Shown here in pieces: positions 5,980-11,306 of a DNA stretch of 12,048 nucleotides. The stretch covers positions 1 to 12,048 of the forward strand of contig JAAVHP010000021.1 of the NCBI GenBank assembly GCA_014799665.1, read 5' to 3'. Numbering within the stretch: the stretch's first letter is position 1; the number at the start of each line of letters is the position of its first letter. The position numbers and the translations under genes were made by a program. Source of the stretch: Clostridiales bacterium. Its GTDB lineage: Bacteria > Bacillota > Clostridia > Christensenellales > Pumilibacteraceae. Below the pieces are notes generated by a model. That model did not search any database. It saw only the letters and a list, made by a program, of their open reading frames with translations, and was not told where the DNA came from.

Positions 5980-6025
5980 TTATAAAATGTGGGTACACAT
6001 AATATAATAAAGACAGGTAAAGGAG
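5980..6025 (+). promoter_or_regulatory. Third operator with a weak plus-strand promoter
   Basis: ATGTGGGTACACAT (5987-6000) lies between TTATAA (5980-5985, poor -35) and TATAAT (6003-6008). AAAGGAG follows at 6019-6025, but the only nearby reading frame is ATG-ACA-AAC-TAG at 6048. Either a degraded gene or a very short leader is transcribed from here. Confidence 0.4.
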
Positions 6026-6070
6026 AACTTTAACTACTACTATAAATATGACAAACTAGAAGAAATCATA

Positions 6071-6099
6071 TTGACAGTAAGAACATATGGTCATATATT
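6071..6099 (+). promoter_or_regulatory. Strong promoter of a candidate small RNA
   Basis: TTGACA (6071-6076), a 17-bp spacer and TATATT (6094-6099). The spacer contains CATATGGT (6084-6091), the half-site of the inverted repeat at 5500-5541, so the 5503 repressor may act here as well. Confidence 0.65.
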
Positions 6100-6105
6100 A
6101 GTTAG

Positions 6106-6192
6106 TAATAGTAATATATGATTTACAAATGATAAAGCTATAAAAAAATAATGTGCTGTATATAAATTGTTTGTTACAATTTATATATTTTT
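6106..6192 (+). ncRNA. Candidate small RNA of about 87 nt
   Basis: It begins about 7 bases after the -10 at 6094-6099. It ends in a perfect 12-bp hairpin, TATATAAATTGT (6159-6170) and ACAATTTATATA (6176-6187), followed by five T (6188-6192). No reading frame with a ribosome binding site lies within it. The stem has only one or two G-C pairs, so termination may be weak and transcription could continue into the repressor gene at 6276. The ends are inferred from promoter and hairpin only. Confidence 0.4.
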
Positions 6193-6207
6193 AATAATTT
6201 CATAAAT

Positions 6208-6250
6208 AACTCACATATATATTGAAAATTATACTCACATATGATATACT
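6208..6250 (+). promoter_or_regulatory. Autoregulated promoter of the 6276 repressor
   Basis: TTGAAA (6222-6227), a 17-bp spacer and TATACT (6245-6250). TACTCACAT (6232-6240) lies in the spacer and AACTCACAT (6208-6216) just upstream of the -35, 24 bp apart. Confidence 0.75.
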
Positions 6251-6275
6251 AAATAAAAATATGGAGGTGTTACAA

Positions 6276-6482
6276 ATGGCTAAAGAATATACAGCAGAAC
6301 AGAAAGCTGCAAGACAAAAAGCGGTTAGAGAATATGAAAAGCGTAATTATAGATTAAATATTGTATTTCCAGACGGAACAAAAGAAAGAATAGAAAGTTT
6401 AGGCTTAAATAAGACAGCTAGTGCTTTTGTACGTGATACAGTTTTATCTAAACTTGATGAACTAGAAAGAATTTTAAAATAA
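6276..6482 (+). CDS. Arc-type ribbon-helix-helix repressor, 68 aa
   Basis: 68 residues; ATG 6276 with GGAGGT 7 bases upstream, preferred over an upstream ATG at 6222 that lies within the -35 box. A basic helical N-terminus (about 1-28, 'YTAEQKAARQKAVREYEKR') precedes the RHH core: strand 'YRLNIVFPDG' (about 29-38), helix A 'TKERIESLGL', and helix B 'TASAFVRDTVLSKLDELERIL'. This is the pattern of small Arc-like plasmid repressors of Firmicutes. Such proteins bind DNA as dimers of the intertwined strand. Its own promoter and the two neighbouring promoters carry TACnCACAT, so it is the most likely ligand of these sites. Confidence 0.8.
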   Translation: MAKEYTAEQKAARQKAVREYEKRNYRLNIVFPDGTKERIESLGLNKTASAFVRDTVLSKLDELERILK

Positions 6483-6533
6483 CGCACATGTTTTAAAAAA
6501 GTAGTTGACATTATTACGCACATATATTATAAT
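6481..6533 (+). promoter_or_regulatory. Operator-controlled consensus promoter of the 6611 gene
   Basis: TTGACA (6505-6510), a 17-bp spacer and TATAAT (6528-6533) form a perfect consensus. TACGCACAT (6515-6523) lies in the spacer and AACGCACAT (6481-6489) overlaps the stop codon of the repressor gene. A 6-bp hairpin, TAGTCC (6539-6544) / GGACTA (6555-6560), begins at the expected transcript start. Confidence 0.8.
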
Positions 6534-6610
6534 ATAATTAGTCCAAGAGATAAAGGACTAATAACCGACAGGCAGAGGGCAAGCAAAACCTTGAGGGGGA
6601 AGGAGAAAAC

Positions 6611-6766
6611 ATGGACGAGATGAATAAGGATGAAATCAAAATTGTAAAAAATTCGACAATCTATGAAATTCGCTTAATGCTGGATACAGACGACAAGGAA
6701 ACATACACAAAAGATGAAATTTTGAAATTGCTAGACACGATAGCAAGAGCAAAAGAAACCGAATAA
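6611..6766 (+). CDS. Small hypothetical protein, 51 aa
   Basis: 51 residues; ATG 6611 preceded by GGGGGAAGGAG at 7 bases, a very strong site, so expression should be high when the promoter at 6505-6533 is not repressed. A second ATG (6620) is less well placed. The protein has a short strand 'IKIVKNSTIYEIRLML', then 'DKETYTKDEILKLLDTIARAKE', which resembles the C-terminal helix of the 46-residue protein at 1243. It is acidic and probably alpha/beta or helical. Not recognised. Promoter context makes it the main regulated output of the TACnCACAT system. Two terminator-like hairpins follow. Confidence 0.75.
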   Translation: MDEMNKDEIKIVKNSTIYEIRLMLDTDDKETYTKDEILKLLDTIARAKETE

Positions 6767-6787
6767 ATCGGTACGGGATAACAGAAA

Positions 6788-6820
6788 GGGCGGGCTTGTC
6801 ACCGCCCAAACTGTATTTTT
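6788..6820 (+). terminator. GC-rich hairpin after the 6611 gene
   Basis: GGGCGG (6788-6793) and CCGCCC (6802-6807) form a 6-bp GC stem, followed 7 bases later by TTTTT. In this AT-rich plasmid the GC stem stands out; a first terminator. Confidence 0.6.
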
Positions 6821-6832
6821 ATTATAACATGG

Positions 6833-6865
6833 AAGCTGTCTATTTTACAAGACAGCTTTTTATTT
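6833..6865 (+). terminator. Second terminator after the 6611 gene
   Basis: AAGCTGTC (6833-6840) and GACAGCTT (6851-6858) form an 8-bp stem with a 10-base loop, running into TTTTTATTT. Confidence 0.75.
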
Positions 6866-7050
6866 ATGTTTATCAACGTAGGGGGTATATTACATATTAT
6901 TTTTCTGAATACTTTTCACAAAAGGCTCTAGCTGATGTGCACACATATCAGAACAATTTTTCAAAGTGCCGAACTATCCCCCATTCTTATATTTTTACTT
7001 ATGAGCAATATAGATTTTTTTACATGACAAAATTTTAGATTATATATAAT
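6866..7050 (+). promoter_or_regulatory. Upstream region of the partition operon
   Basis: No gene is supported. An imperfect dyad centred on ATGTGCACACAT (6935-6946) lies inside CTGAT...ATCAG (6932-6951). It resembles the CACAT operators but lacks TACnCACAT. A promoter is likely near TATAAT (7045-7050): TTTACA (7019-7024) or ATGACA (7024-7029) are poor or badly spaced -35 candidates, so the exact promoter is uncertain. Confidence 0.35.
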
Positions 7051-7123
7051 TTTATAATTATATAACTATACAAATATATAAATTATTATTGATTATATAA
7101 AAATACAATGATATAATTATATA
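7051..7123. repeat. AT-only palindromic sites upstream of parA
   Basis: Two near-palindromes, TTTATAATTATATA (7051-7064) and GATATAATTATATA (7110-7123), each differ by one base pair from the perfect palindrome found twice after the partition operon. The 13-mer TATAATTATATAA is exact at 7053-7065 and 7112-7124. These are candidate centromere or operator sites for the RHH protein at 7913. Confidence 0.55.
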
Positions 7124-7152
7124 AAAATTTAAGATAGAGAGGTGGTTTATAT

Positions 7153-7908
7153 ATGGCTATTACCATTAGTATTGTGCTCCAGAAAGGGGGAACTGGGAAA
7201 AGTACAACAGCCCAGGCGTTAGCAAGTACACTTGGATTTAAACACAAGAAAACATTACTTATTGACCTTGATCCGCAGGGTAATGTCACCTATTCTTCAG
7301 GAGCAGATGATCCAAAACATACTATTTTTGATGTATTGGGAGAGGACTGCGGAGCCAATGAAGCATTGATACATTGCAAATATTATGATTTACTAGCGGC
7401 AGATACATACTTGACTAATATTGAAATGTCCGAAAATGTTGAGCCTACTCTTTTAAAAAATGCACTTGAACCTATTAAGGATAATTATGACTTTATAATA
7501 ATTGATACTCCCCCGGCATTGGGGAATCTGTCTTTTAATTCTTTAGTGGCTAGTGATTATGTGGTGATACCTGCAGAACCTAGACCATTTGCATTACAAG
7601 GATTAGGAAAGCTGCATGATACTATTGAAAGCGTCAGAAATGCCCTAAATCCGTCTTTAAAAGTGCTAGGTATACTTTTAATCAAATATAGTAACAGAAC
7701 TGTCTTAAATCGTGATCTAAAGGCTATGATAGAAGATTATGCAAAAGAGATGAACACAACAGTATTTACTACTACTATTCGAGAGGGTATATCAGTAGCA
7801 GAAGCACAGACAGTAAGAGAGCCACTAATTGACTATGCAAAGAGCAGTAAACCTAATATTGATTATAAAGCCTTTACAACTGAATTATTGCAGAAGATAG
7901 GAGAGTGA
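7153..7908 (+). CDS. parA: ParA-type partition ATPase
   Basis: 251 residues; GAGAGGTGG ends 7 bases before ATG 7153. The deviant Walker A motif KGGTGKST (K11, K16) starts almost at the N-terminus, followed by 'LLIDLDPQGN' (Walker A' type) and 'FIIIDTPPALGNL' (Walker B). The C-terminal half includes 'NRTVLNRDL' and 'TTIREGISVAEAQ', typical of plasmid ParA/Soj ATPases. There is no N-terminal HTH extension, so this is a small type Ib-like ParA, which usually leaves autoregulation to the partner protein. It binds nucleoid DNA in the ATP form and moves plasmid copies apart. The RHH partner starts 4 bases after the stop, so the two are cotranscribed and probably translationally coupled. Confidence 0.95.
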   Translation: MAITISIVLQKGGTGKSTTAQALASTLGFKHKKTLLIDLDPQGNVTYSSGADDPKHTIFDVLGEDCGANEALIHCKYYDLLAADTYLTNIEMSENVEPTLLKNALEPIKDNYDFIIIDTPPALGNLSFNSLVASDYVVIPAEPRPFALQGLGKLHDTIESVRNALNPSLKVLGILLIKYSNRTVLNRDLKAMIEDYAKEMNTTVFTTTIREGISVAEAQTVREPLIDYAKSSKPNIDYKAFTTELLQKIGE

Positions 7909-7912
7909 TAGC

Positions 7913-8293
7913 ATGGCAGGAAAGAAAAATTTTAACACTAACAATAATAATCCTAATTTTAAAAAGAGCAATCCTAATGAAATATTAGCAAGTGGACATA
8001 AAGATCCTGATCAACCTAAAAACGATACTCCTACAGTAATTGAACCAGCAACACACCTGGAGCCACAGCAGAATAAAAATAATGACAAAAAAGGACAAAA
8101 ATATTTGCGTTTGGATATAACCAACTATCAAAATTATATATCTTTAATGGCAGAACACTTAACAAACACCAGTGGTAAATATGTATCAATGACGCAATAT
8201 ATTCTTAGATTGATTGAAGCTGATAAGCAACATAATATTGAATTATATGAAAAGTTGGAACATATTGAGGGTATGAAGCGAGAACTTATATAA
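7913..8293 (+). CDS. Centromere-binding RHH partner of ParA (ParG/Omega-like)
   Basis: 126 residues. The first 65 or so are disordered and rich in Asn, Pro and Lys. The C-terminal half has a strand 'KYLRLDITNY' and helices 'QNYISLMAEHLTN' and 'SMTQYILRLIEADKQ', which fit a ribbon-helix-helix domain. A mobile N-terminal tail plus a C-terminal RHH is the architecture of type Ib ParB analogues such as ParG, where the tail stimulates the ATPase. GGAGAG within the end of parA serves as its ribosome binding site. The stop codon lies inside the first downstream palindrome (8287-8300). Sequence identity to any named member cannot be claimed. Confidence 0.75.
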   Translation: MAGKKNFNTNNNNPNFKKSNPNEILASGHKDPDQPKNDTPTVIEPATHLEPQQNKNNDKKGQKYLRLDITNYQNYISLMAEHLTNTSGKYVSMTQYILRLIEADKQHNIELYEKLEHIEGMKRELI

Positions 8294-8316
8294 TTATATA
8301 TTTATATAATTATATA
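8287..8316. repeat. Two perfect 14-bp palindromes after the partition operon
   Basis: TATATAATTATATA occurs at 8287-8300 and again at 8303-8316, 16 bp apart. With the two near copies at 7051 and 7110 they flank the operon on both sides. They are likely binding sites of the RHH partner. Confidence 0.6.
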
Positions 8317-8421
8317 AATTATTAGTGGAATACATATATCAACAGAAATATTTTAATTTACTGGAACAGATGAAACCCCAAACAGCAGCAGGCGAACAAA
8401 ATTAAATTGTACACTTGAATA

Positions 8422-8467
8422 ATACCCTTTACCAGATGAAGCATTCTCCGGTAAAGGGTATTTTTTT
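8422..8467 (+). terminator. Strong terminator of the partition operon
   Basis: A perfect 12-bp stem, ATACCCTTTACC (8422-8433) and GGTAAAGGGTAT (8450-8461), has a 16-base loop and seven T (8461-8467). Confidence 0.9.
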
Positions 8468-8493
8468 GTCTATGAAATATGCCTTTTATTTAA

Positions 8494-8502
8494 TGTTATA
8501 AT
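8494..8502 (+). promoter_or_regulatory. Extended -10 promoter into the origin region
   Basis: TGTTATAAT (8494-8502) is a perfect extended -10 (TGnTATAAT) without a clear -35. It would transcribe through the hairpin at 8546-8612 toward the iterons, possibly as an origin-activating or regulatory transcript. Confidence 0.45.
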
Positions 8503-8545
8503 ACTATAGTTATTAAGCGTTATTTGCCCCAAATTCGGCTTTAAA

Positions 8546-8612
8546 TGCCTTTAGGGTAGGTTTTTATGCTCTACGGTCAAAACGTCTAAAAACCGCCTAT
8601 ATACGTAAGGCA
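8546..8612 (+). promoter_or_regulatory. Large imperfect hairpin upstream of the iterons
   Basis: Nested pairs are seen: TGCCTT (8546-8551) with AAGGCA (8607-8612), and GGTTTTTA (8559-8566) with TAAAAACC (8587-8594), around a 20-base loop. A further AGG/CCT pairing lies between them. TTTGCC (8523-8528) can pair instead with GGCAAA (8609-8614), giving an alternative fold. Its position between a promoter and the iterons suggests a role in replication initiation or its control. Confidence 0.5.
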
Positions 8613-8645
8613 AAATGTTAGATTTTAATATCGAATATATATTCA

Positions 8646-8729
8646 CCTAGTTCCTGTGTGACACTACCTAGTTCCTGTGTGACACTACCTAGTTCCTGTG
8701 TGACACTACCTAGTTCCTGTGTGACACTA
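8646..8729. repeat. Four perfect 21-bp iterons (theta origin)
   Basis: Exactly the same 21-bp unit, beginning CCTAGTTCCTGTGTGACACT, is repeated four times without spacers (8646, 8667, 8688, 8709). A period of 21 bp is two helical turns, so all copies face the same side of the helix. They lie directly upstream of the initiator genes and next to an AT-rich stretch (8730-8770) suitable for melting. This is the hallmark of an iteron-controlled replication origin. Confidence 0.92.
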
Positions 8730-8740
8730 TAACAATACTA

Positions 8741-8828
8741 TTAACAATATTACTGACTATATAATTATCAATCTTTCTTTCTGATAGAATGATTGAACGT
8801 TGACAAATATTGTTAACCCTAGTATAAT
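8741..8828 (+). promoter_or_regulatory. Initiator operon promoter with 11-bp inverted repeat
   Basis: TTGACA (8800-8805), a 17-bp spacer and TATAAT (8823-8828) match the consensus exactly. TTAACAATATT (8741-8751) and AATATTGTTAA (8806-8816) are perfect reverse complements; the right arm fills the start of the spacer. AACAATA is also repeated directly at 8731-8737. This is the usual design for repression of rep by its own product. Confidence 0.85.
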
Positions 8829-8868
8829 ATTTTAAAACCCATTTTAAATTTTTATGATAGGAGGTAAC

Positions 8869-9297
8869 ATGGAAGATAATTTTGATAAACCGTTTAAAAT
8901 TAAACTTATCGAAGATAACAACCCTAGTAGATCACATTTTTATATTTATAATGGATTATTGAACTCTGATTTATTTAATGCTAATGAATTAATATTGATT
9001 ATTCATTTAATTGCATTTGCAGATAATAGCAAACCAAATCAAATAAATACTACTACTATTAGTATAAATAAATTAAGTCAGAAATTAGGAATGAGTAAAG
9101 CTACTGTTTGTAAGTATATTAAATTATTAGAAGACAAAGGGGTATTAGTTAAAAAAAGTCGTATTTCAGAAGATAACGGATATCTTTCCAACACATATGA
9201 AATTTTAAATTATAATTCAGTTTGGGATTGTAAAACGCTAGAAGAATTGAAAGAAGAAACTGATAAAATAAAAAGTGAGGTAATAATAAATGACTGA
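8869..9297 (+). CDS. Short HTH initiator paralogue (replication control or accessory)
   Basis: 142 residues. ATG 8869 follows AGGAGG (8859-8864) by 4 bases; the in-frame ATG at 8854 is upstream of that site and has none of its own. The protein consists of 'HFYIYNGLLNSDLFNANELILIIHL' (about 23-47), a winged HTH 'TISINKLSQKLGMSKATVCKYIKLLEDKGVL' (about 63-94), a wing, and the tail 'SVWDCKTLEELKEE'. The next gene has the same succession in its first 120 residues, so the two are paralogues; this one lacks the C-terminal domain. It overlaps the next frame by 8 bases. It could bind the iterons or the operator without loading the replication machinery and so limit copy number; this is an inference. 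Confidence 0.8.
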   Translation: MEDNFDKPFKIKLIEDNNPSRSHFYIYNGLLNSDLFNANELILIIHLIAFADNSKPNQINTTTISINKLSQKLGMSKATVCKYIKLLEDKGVLVKKSRISEDNGYLSNTYEILNYNSVWDCKTLEELKEETDKIKSEVIIND

Positions 9298-10231
9298 CAA
9301 ACTCCAACAGGGGAAATTTGATAGCTTTACTATTATAAGCAATGGCTTGATTGAAACAGATTTATTGACAGAACATGAAAAGATTGTGTATATCGTCATA
9401 AGAAAACATTTGAATCAAGAAAGCCAAGTAGCTTTTCCTGGAATGACCACTATTTCAAGGGAAGCAAGAATCAGTAAATCACAAGTATTAAGAGCAATTA
9501 AAGGACTAGAAGAAAAAAGATTGCTAATAGTAAAGCGACAAACAACTAAATATAATGAAAAGAAAACAAATATCTATCGTTTTAATGATTTTGCGGAATT
9601 ATGGAAAGCAAAAACCATCAATGAATTAAAAAAAATAGCAACTGAAACGCCTATACCGTTGACAGATGATGAAATCATTAATAAAGCATTACAGATAGAT
9701 AAGAGAAAACGACAAAAGTTATATACCCAGCTTGCGAAAGAATTTGAAAAAGAAAAAGAGCCTGAAACATTGCAAGCCGACCAAAGCAACAATATTTCAA
9801 GCACTCAGTTAAACAATATTGATATAAACAAAGATAACACCAATAAAACAAAAAGTCAAGAGCTGGAAAGATATACCATTGACCAAATTCATCAGCTTTT
9901 CGATTATGATATCATGCTTCAAGATAATCCATATCAACAAAATGATATTGATTCAGTGATGGATATACTCTATACTACCATGAACACAACCAAAGCGATA
10001 ATCAGAATCGCCGGAGAGGACAAGCCTAGCATGGTAGTTATTGGTAAATTAATGAAGCTACATAATGAATCTATTATGTATGCGATTGAAAAATATAAGG
10101 AACAGACGGAGCGGATTAAAAATCCTACGGCATATATGTTAACAATCTTGTATAATGCACCAGAGCAATTTAATTTGGATATTAAGAATCAGGTATCGCA
10201 TGATATGGCACACTGGAATACGAAAGAATAG
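9290..10231 (+). CDS. Theta-type replication initiator (HTH plus DUF6017-like domain)
   Basis: 313 residues; GTGAGG lies about 9 bases before ATG 9290. Domains: a winged HTH of the RepA_N/HTH_36 type (about 5-95, 'FPGMTTISREARISKSQVLRAIKGLEEKRLLIVK'), 'ELWKAKTINELKK', a charged low-complexity linker (about 135-185, rich in Asn, Lys and Glu), and a helical C-terminal domain ending 'IKNPTAYMLTILYNAPEQF..DIKNQVSHDM', which is the DUF6017 pattern found in initiators of Clostridia plasmids and conjugative elements. The DnaD-like C-terminal half is thought to recruit host helicase-loading proteins. With the iterons at 8646-8729 and the consensus promoter it forms a complete theta replicon. Confidence 0.88.
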   Translation: MTDKLQQGKFDSFTIISNGLIETDLLTEHEKIVYIVIRKHLNQESQVAFPGMTTISREARISKSQVLRAIKGLEEKRLLIVKRQTTKYNEKKTNIYRFNDFAELWKAKTINELKKIATETPIPLTDDEIINKALQIDKRKRQKLYTQLAKEFEKEKEPETLQADQSNNISSTQLNNIDINKDNTNKTKSQELERYTIDQIHQLFDYDIMLQDNPYQQNDIDSVMDILYTTMNTTKAIIRIAGEDKPSMVVIGKLMKLHNESIMYAIEKYKEQTERIKNPTAYMLTILYNAPEQFNLDIKNQVSHDMAHWNTKE

Positions 10232-10236
10232 CCTTT

Positions 10237-10296
10237 GTTACTTTGCTGAAAGTAACGCAAAAGCACTTTTGACACAAGTATCAAAAGTACATTGCG
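10237..10296. repeat. Nested hairpin element after the initiator operon
   Basis: GTTACTTT (10237-10244) and AAAGTAAC (10249-10256) make a perfect hairpin with a 4-base loop. Directly after it, CGCAA (10256-10260) pairs with TTGCG (10292-10296), enclosing ACTTTTGA (10265-10272) and TCAAAAGT (10281-10288). Neither stem has a T run. It starts 5 bases after the initiator stop codon and may act as mRNA 3' end protection or as a mobile palindromic repeat. Confidence 0.7.
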
Positions 10297-10330
10297 CCCT
10301 ACGGGGTATTAGAAGCCAAGTAATTACATA

Positions 10331-10359
10331 TTGCAAAGAAAATCTGCATATGCTATAAT
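10331..10359 (+). promoter_or_regulatory. Antitoxin RNA promoter
   Basis: TTGCAA (10331-10336), a 17-bp spacer and TATAAT (10354-10359) with the TGC extension of an extended -10. It is predicted to be stronger than the toxin promoter. Confidence 0.75.
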
Positions 10360-10365
10360 GCCAAT

Positions 10366-10450
10366 AGGCAAAAAGTTATAGCGTTCCAATATGAACGAAG
10401 AAACGAATCCCCGAACCGTAGTAGCGTACAGTCCGGGGATTCTTCTTTTC
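10366..10450 (+). ncRNA. Type I antitoxin RNA (par/fst-like RNA II)
   Basis: An RNA of about 80 nt predicted from the promoter at 10331-10359 to the T-rich end of the terminator at 10405-10450. It contains no gene. Its 5' part (10371-10396) is a near copy of plus-strand bases 10556-10583, which cover the start codon of the toxin gene on the other strand. The RNA is therefore complementary to the toxin mRNA there, and also throughout the shared terminator. The same plan (convergent RNAs, shared terminator, short direct repeats giving complementarity) is known for RNA II of the pAD1 par locus. Confidence 0.75.
10405..10450. terminator. Shared terminator of the toxin and antitoxin RNAs
   Basis: GAATCCCCG (10405-10413) and CGGGGATTC (10434-10442) form a perfect 9-bp stem with a 20-base loop. 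The plus-strand side continues into TTCTTTTCTTTT. On the minus strand the tail is poorer (GTTTCTTCGTTC), so toxin transcripts may end less efficiently. Confidence 0.8.
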
Positions 10451-10480
10451 TTTTATACTGGCAAAGCACCCAGTAGGCTA

Positions 10481-10576
10481 TTAGTTGTCCTTGCGGTCAC
10501 TGTCTAACCATTTGTTGATGCAGTGGCAGGCTACACCAGCCGCAACAGCGACTAAAAAAGTTATAACGTATTCCAA
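10481..10576 (-). CDS. Small hydrophobic type I toxin, 31 aa
   Basis: 31 residues on the minus strand: start TTG 10576-10574, 8 bases after GGGAGGAGGTG, one of the strongest ribosome binding sites in the plasmid. The peptide has one predicted membrane segment (about 4-20, YVITFLVAVAAGVACHC) and a polar tail 'NKWLDSDRKDN' on the cytoplasmic side. This is the shape of Fst/Ldr-type toxins, which insert in the membrane and disturb division or polarity. The sequence differs from pAD1 Fst, but the tail position of the Trp-Leu-Asp and the gene order are similar. The mRNA of roughly 210 nt would run to the shared terminator. A 5' stem (GTTG..CAAC near 10597-10615) may hide the ribosome binding site. 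Confidence 0.8.
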   Translation of the reverse strand: MEYVITFLVAVAAGVACHCINKWLDSDRKDN

Positions 10577-10623
10577 TATAAACACCTCCTCCCGTTGCCA
10601 GGTATCGGTAGGACAACATGAAT

Positions 10624-10652
10624 ATTATATCTTATTTTCAGAGTGTCGGCAA
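10624..10652 (-). promoter_or_regulatory. Toxin promoter
   Basis: On the minus strand, TTGCCG (10652-10647), a 17-bp spacer and TATAAT (10629-10624) give a transcript start near 10617. Confidence 0.75.
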
Positions 10653-10747
10653 TAAGCGACATTCTTTTTATGTTCTGCAGCAGGAATTAAAAGTGTAGAT
10701 TCAAAAAAAGACCGCTGGCAGCAGTCCTATAAAATCCCAAAATAGTA

Positions 10748-10775
10748 TTGACAAAAACCACAAAATGAGTATAAT
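10748..10775 (+). promoter_or_regulatory. Promoter of the rep leader
   Basis: TTGACA (10748-10753), a 16-bp spacer and TATAAT (10770-10775). It would give a leader of more than 500 bases before the Rep start at 11309, with several hairpins. The minus-strand reading frame over this stretch has no ribosome binding site and is not called. Confidence 0.7.
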
Positions 10776-10834
10776 AAATAATGTAACAGTGTGCAATTCT
10801 CTTAAAAATTCCCACTTTTACAATTTCATATACT

Positions 10835-10880
10835 CTTGCGGAGTGATGCTTTTCGGATTTACCGACCGATAGAACGCAAG
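10835..10880 (+). promoter_or_regulatory. Hairpin in the rep leader (candidate nick-site region)
   Basis: CTTGCG (10835-10840) and CGCAAG (10875-10880) enclose TCGG (10853-10856) and two CCGA copies (10862-10869). The inner stem can shift between the two CCGA copies. GC content is locally higher than in the surroundings. It could be an RNA control element, or the double-strand origin of the Rep at 11309. Confidence 0.45.
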
Positions 10881-10982
10881 TAAAAATTATTAGCATTATC
10901 CAATGTTTACCAGACATAGGATTCATTTTAGACCAATAAACCGAGCATTAGTACGTCCTTTTCTAAGAAAGAAGGTGAACCA

Positions 10983-11000
10983 ATGACACACGCACCATAA
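10983..11000 (+). CDS. Possible 5-codon leader peptide (MTHAP)
   Basis: AGAAAGAAGGTG lies about 6 bases before ATG-ACA-CAC-GCA-CCA-TAA. A good ribosome binding site before so short a frame, 300 bases upstream of a gene with competing leader hairpins, suggests a translation-sensing leader. It may equally be chance. Confidence 0.35.
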   Translation: MTHAP

Positions 11001-11086
11001 ATATTCAGATGTAGATTTTTCACTAAGAATATTACCAGTATTCACACTGAAAAACCTATAAAAAAGCACTTGCAAAGGATTGACCT

Positions 11087-11152
11087 AAGACAAGATTTTT
11101 ACTCATATGCTATAGATTATACAAGAAAATCTATGTAAAATCAAGTCTTTTT
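11087..11152 (+). terminator. Attenuator-like hairpin upstream of putative rep
   Basis: AAGAC (11087-11091) with GTCTT (11145-11149), GATTTTTAC with GTAAAATC (11135-11142), and ATAGATT (11112-11118) with AATCTAT (11128-11134) make a long hairpin with one 9-base bulge. It is followed by TTTTT (11148-11152). It could terminate transcription before rep. Confidence 0.5.
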
Positions 11153-11306
11153 GAAAATTATCTTTTCAGACTATCCCAAAGCAAGAATATTGATACTAAT
11201 AAAATTTGTTGAAGAAAGGCAAGGGATAGCAGATTATCCCAAGGAAAAATATATAGAAAAACTTGTTTTTGATGAAAAGCTATCTTTTGAATTTCGGAAA
11301 GGATAG
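11151..11306 (+). CDS. Doubtful small frame ahead of putative rep
   Basis: 51 codons if started at TTG 11151 (or 38 from TTG 11190), ending 2 bases before the Rep ATG. The composition is protein-like and 'DYPK' occurs twice, because the DNA contains a direct repeat. No ribosome binding site is visible for either start. If translated, it would couple to rep and disturb the leader folds. Listed because the overlap with rep is suggestive; chance is as likely. Confidence 0.25.
   Translation: MKIIFSDYPKARILILIKFVEERQGIADYPKEKYIEKLVFDEKLSFEFRKG

Larger units (their letters stand above)
10371..10583. repeat. Direct repeat pair linking antitoxin and toxin start
   Basis: 10371-10396 and 10556-10583 agree at 24 of 26 aligned positions plus a 2-base gap. 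The second copy covers the TTG start codon (10576-10574) and reaches within 2 bases of the toxin AGGAGG (10590-10585). Pairing would block ribosome entry. Confidence 0.8.

Noticed and set aside
6048..6059. AAAGGAG followed by a 3-codon frame
   Set aside because: The distance from the site to the ATG is over 20 bases and the frame stops at once; kept only as part of the third-operator entry.
6932..6951. ATGTGCACACAT as an eighth RHH operator
   Set aside because: It lacks the TACnCACAT core and has a different arm spacing; it may belong to another regulator of the partition operon.
8325..8405. 27-codon GTG frame after the partition operon (VEYIYQQKYFNLLEQ...)
   Set aside because: Its composition is protein-like, and it could be a detached tail of the partition protein, but there is no ribosome binding site and no proof of a frameshift.
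8646..8729. Four perfect repeats considered as a CRISPR array
   Set aside because: The units are contiguous without spacers and lie directly before replication genes; they are iterons.
10687..10926. 79-residue minus-strand frame with a hydrophobic start
   Set aside because: No ribosome binding site, and it lies across the plus-strand promoter and hairpin of the rep leader.
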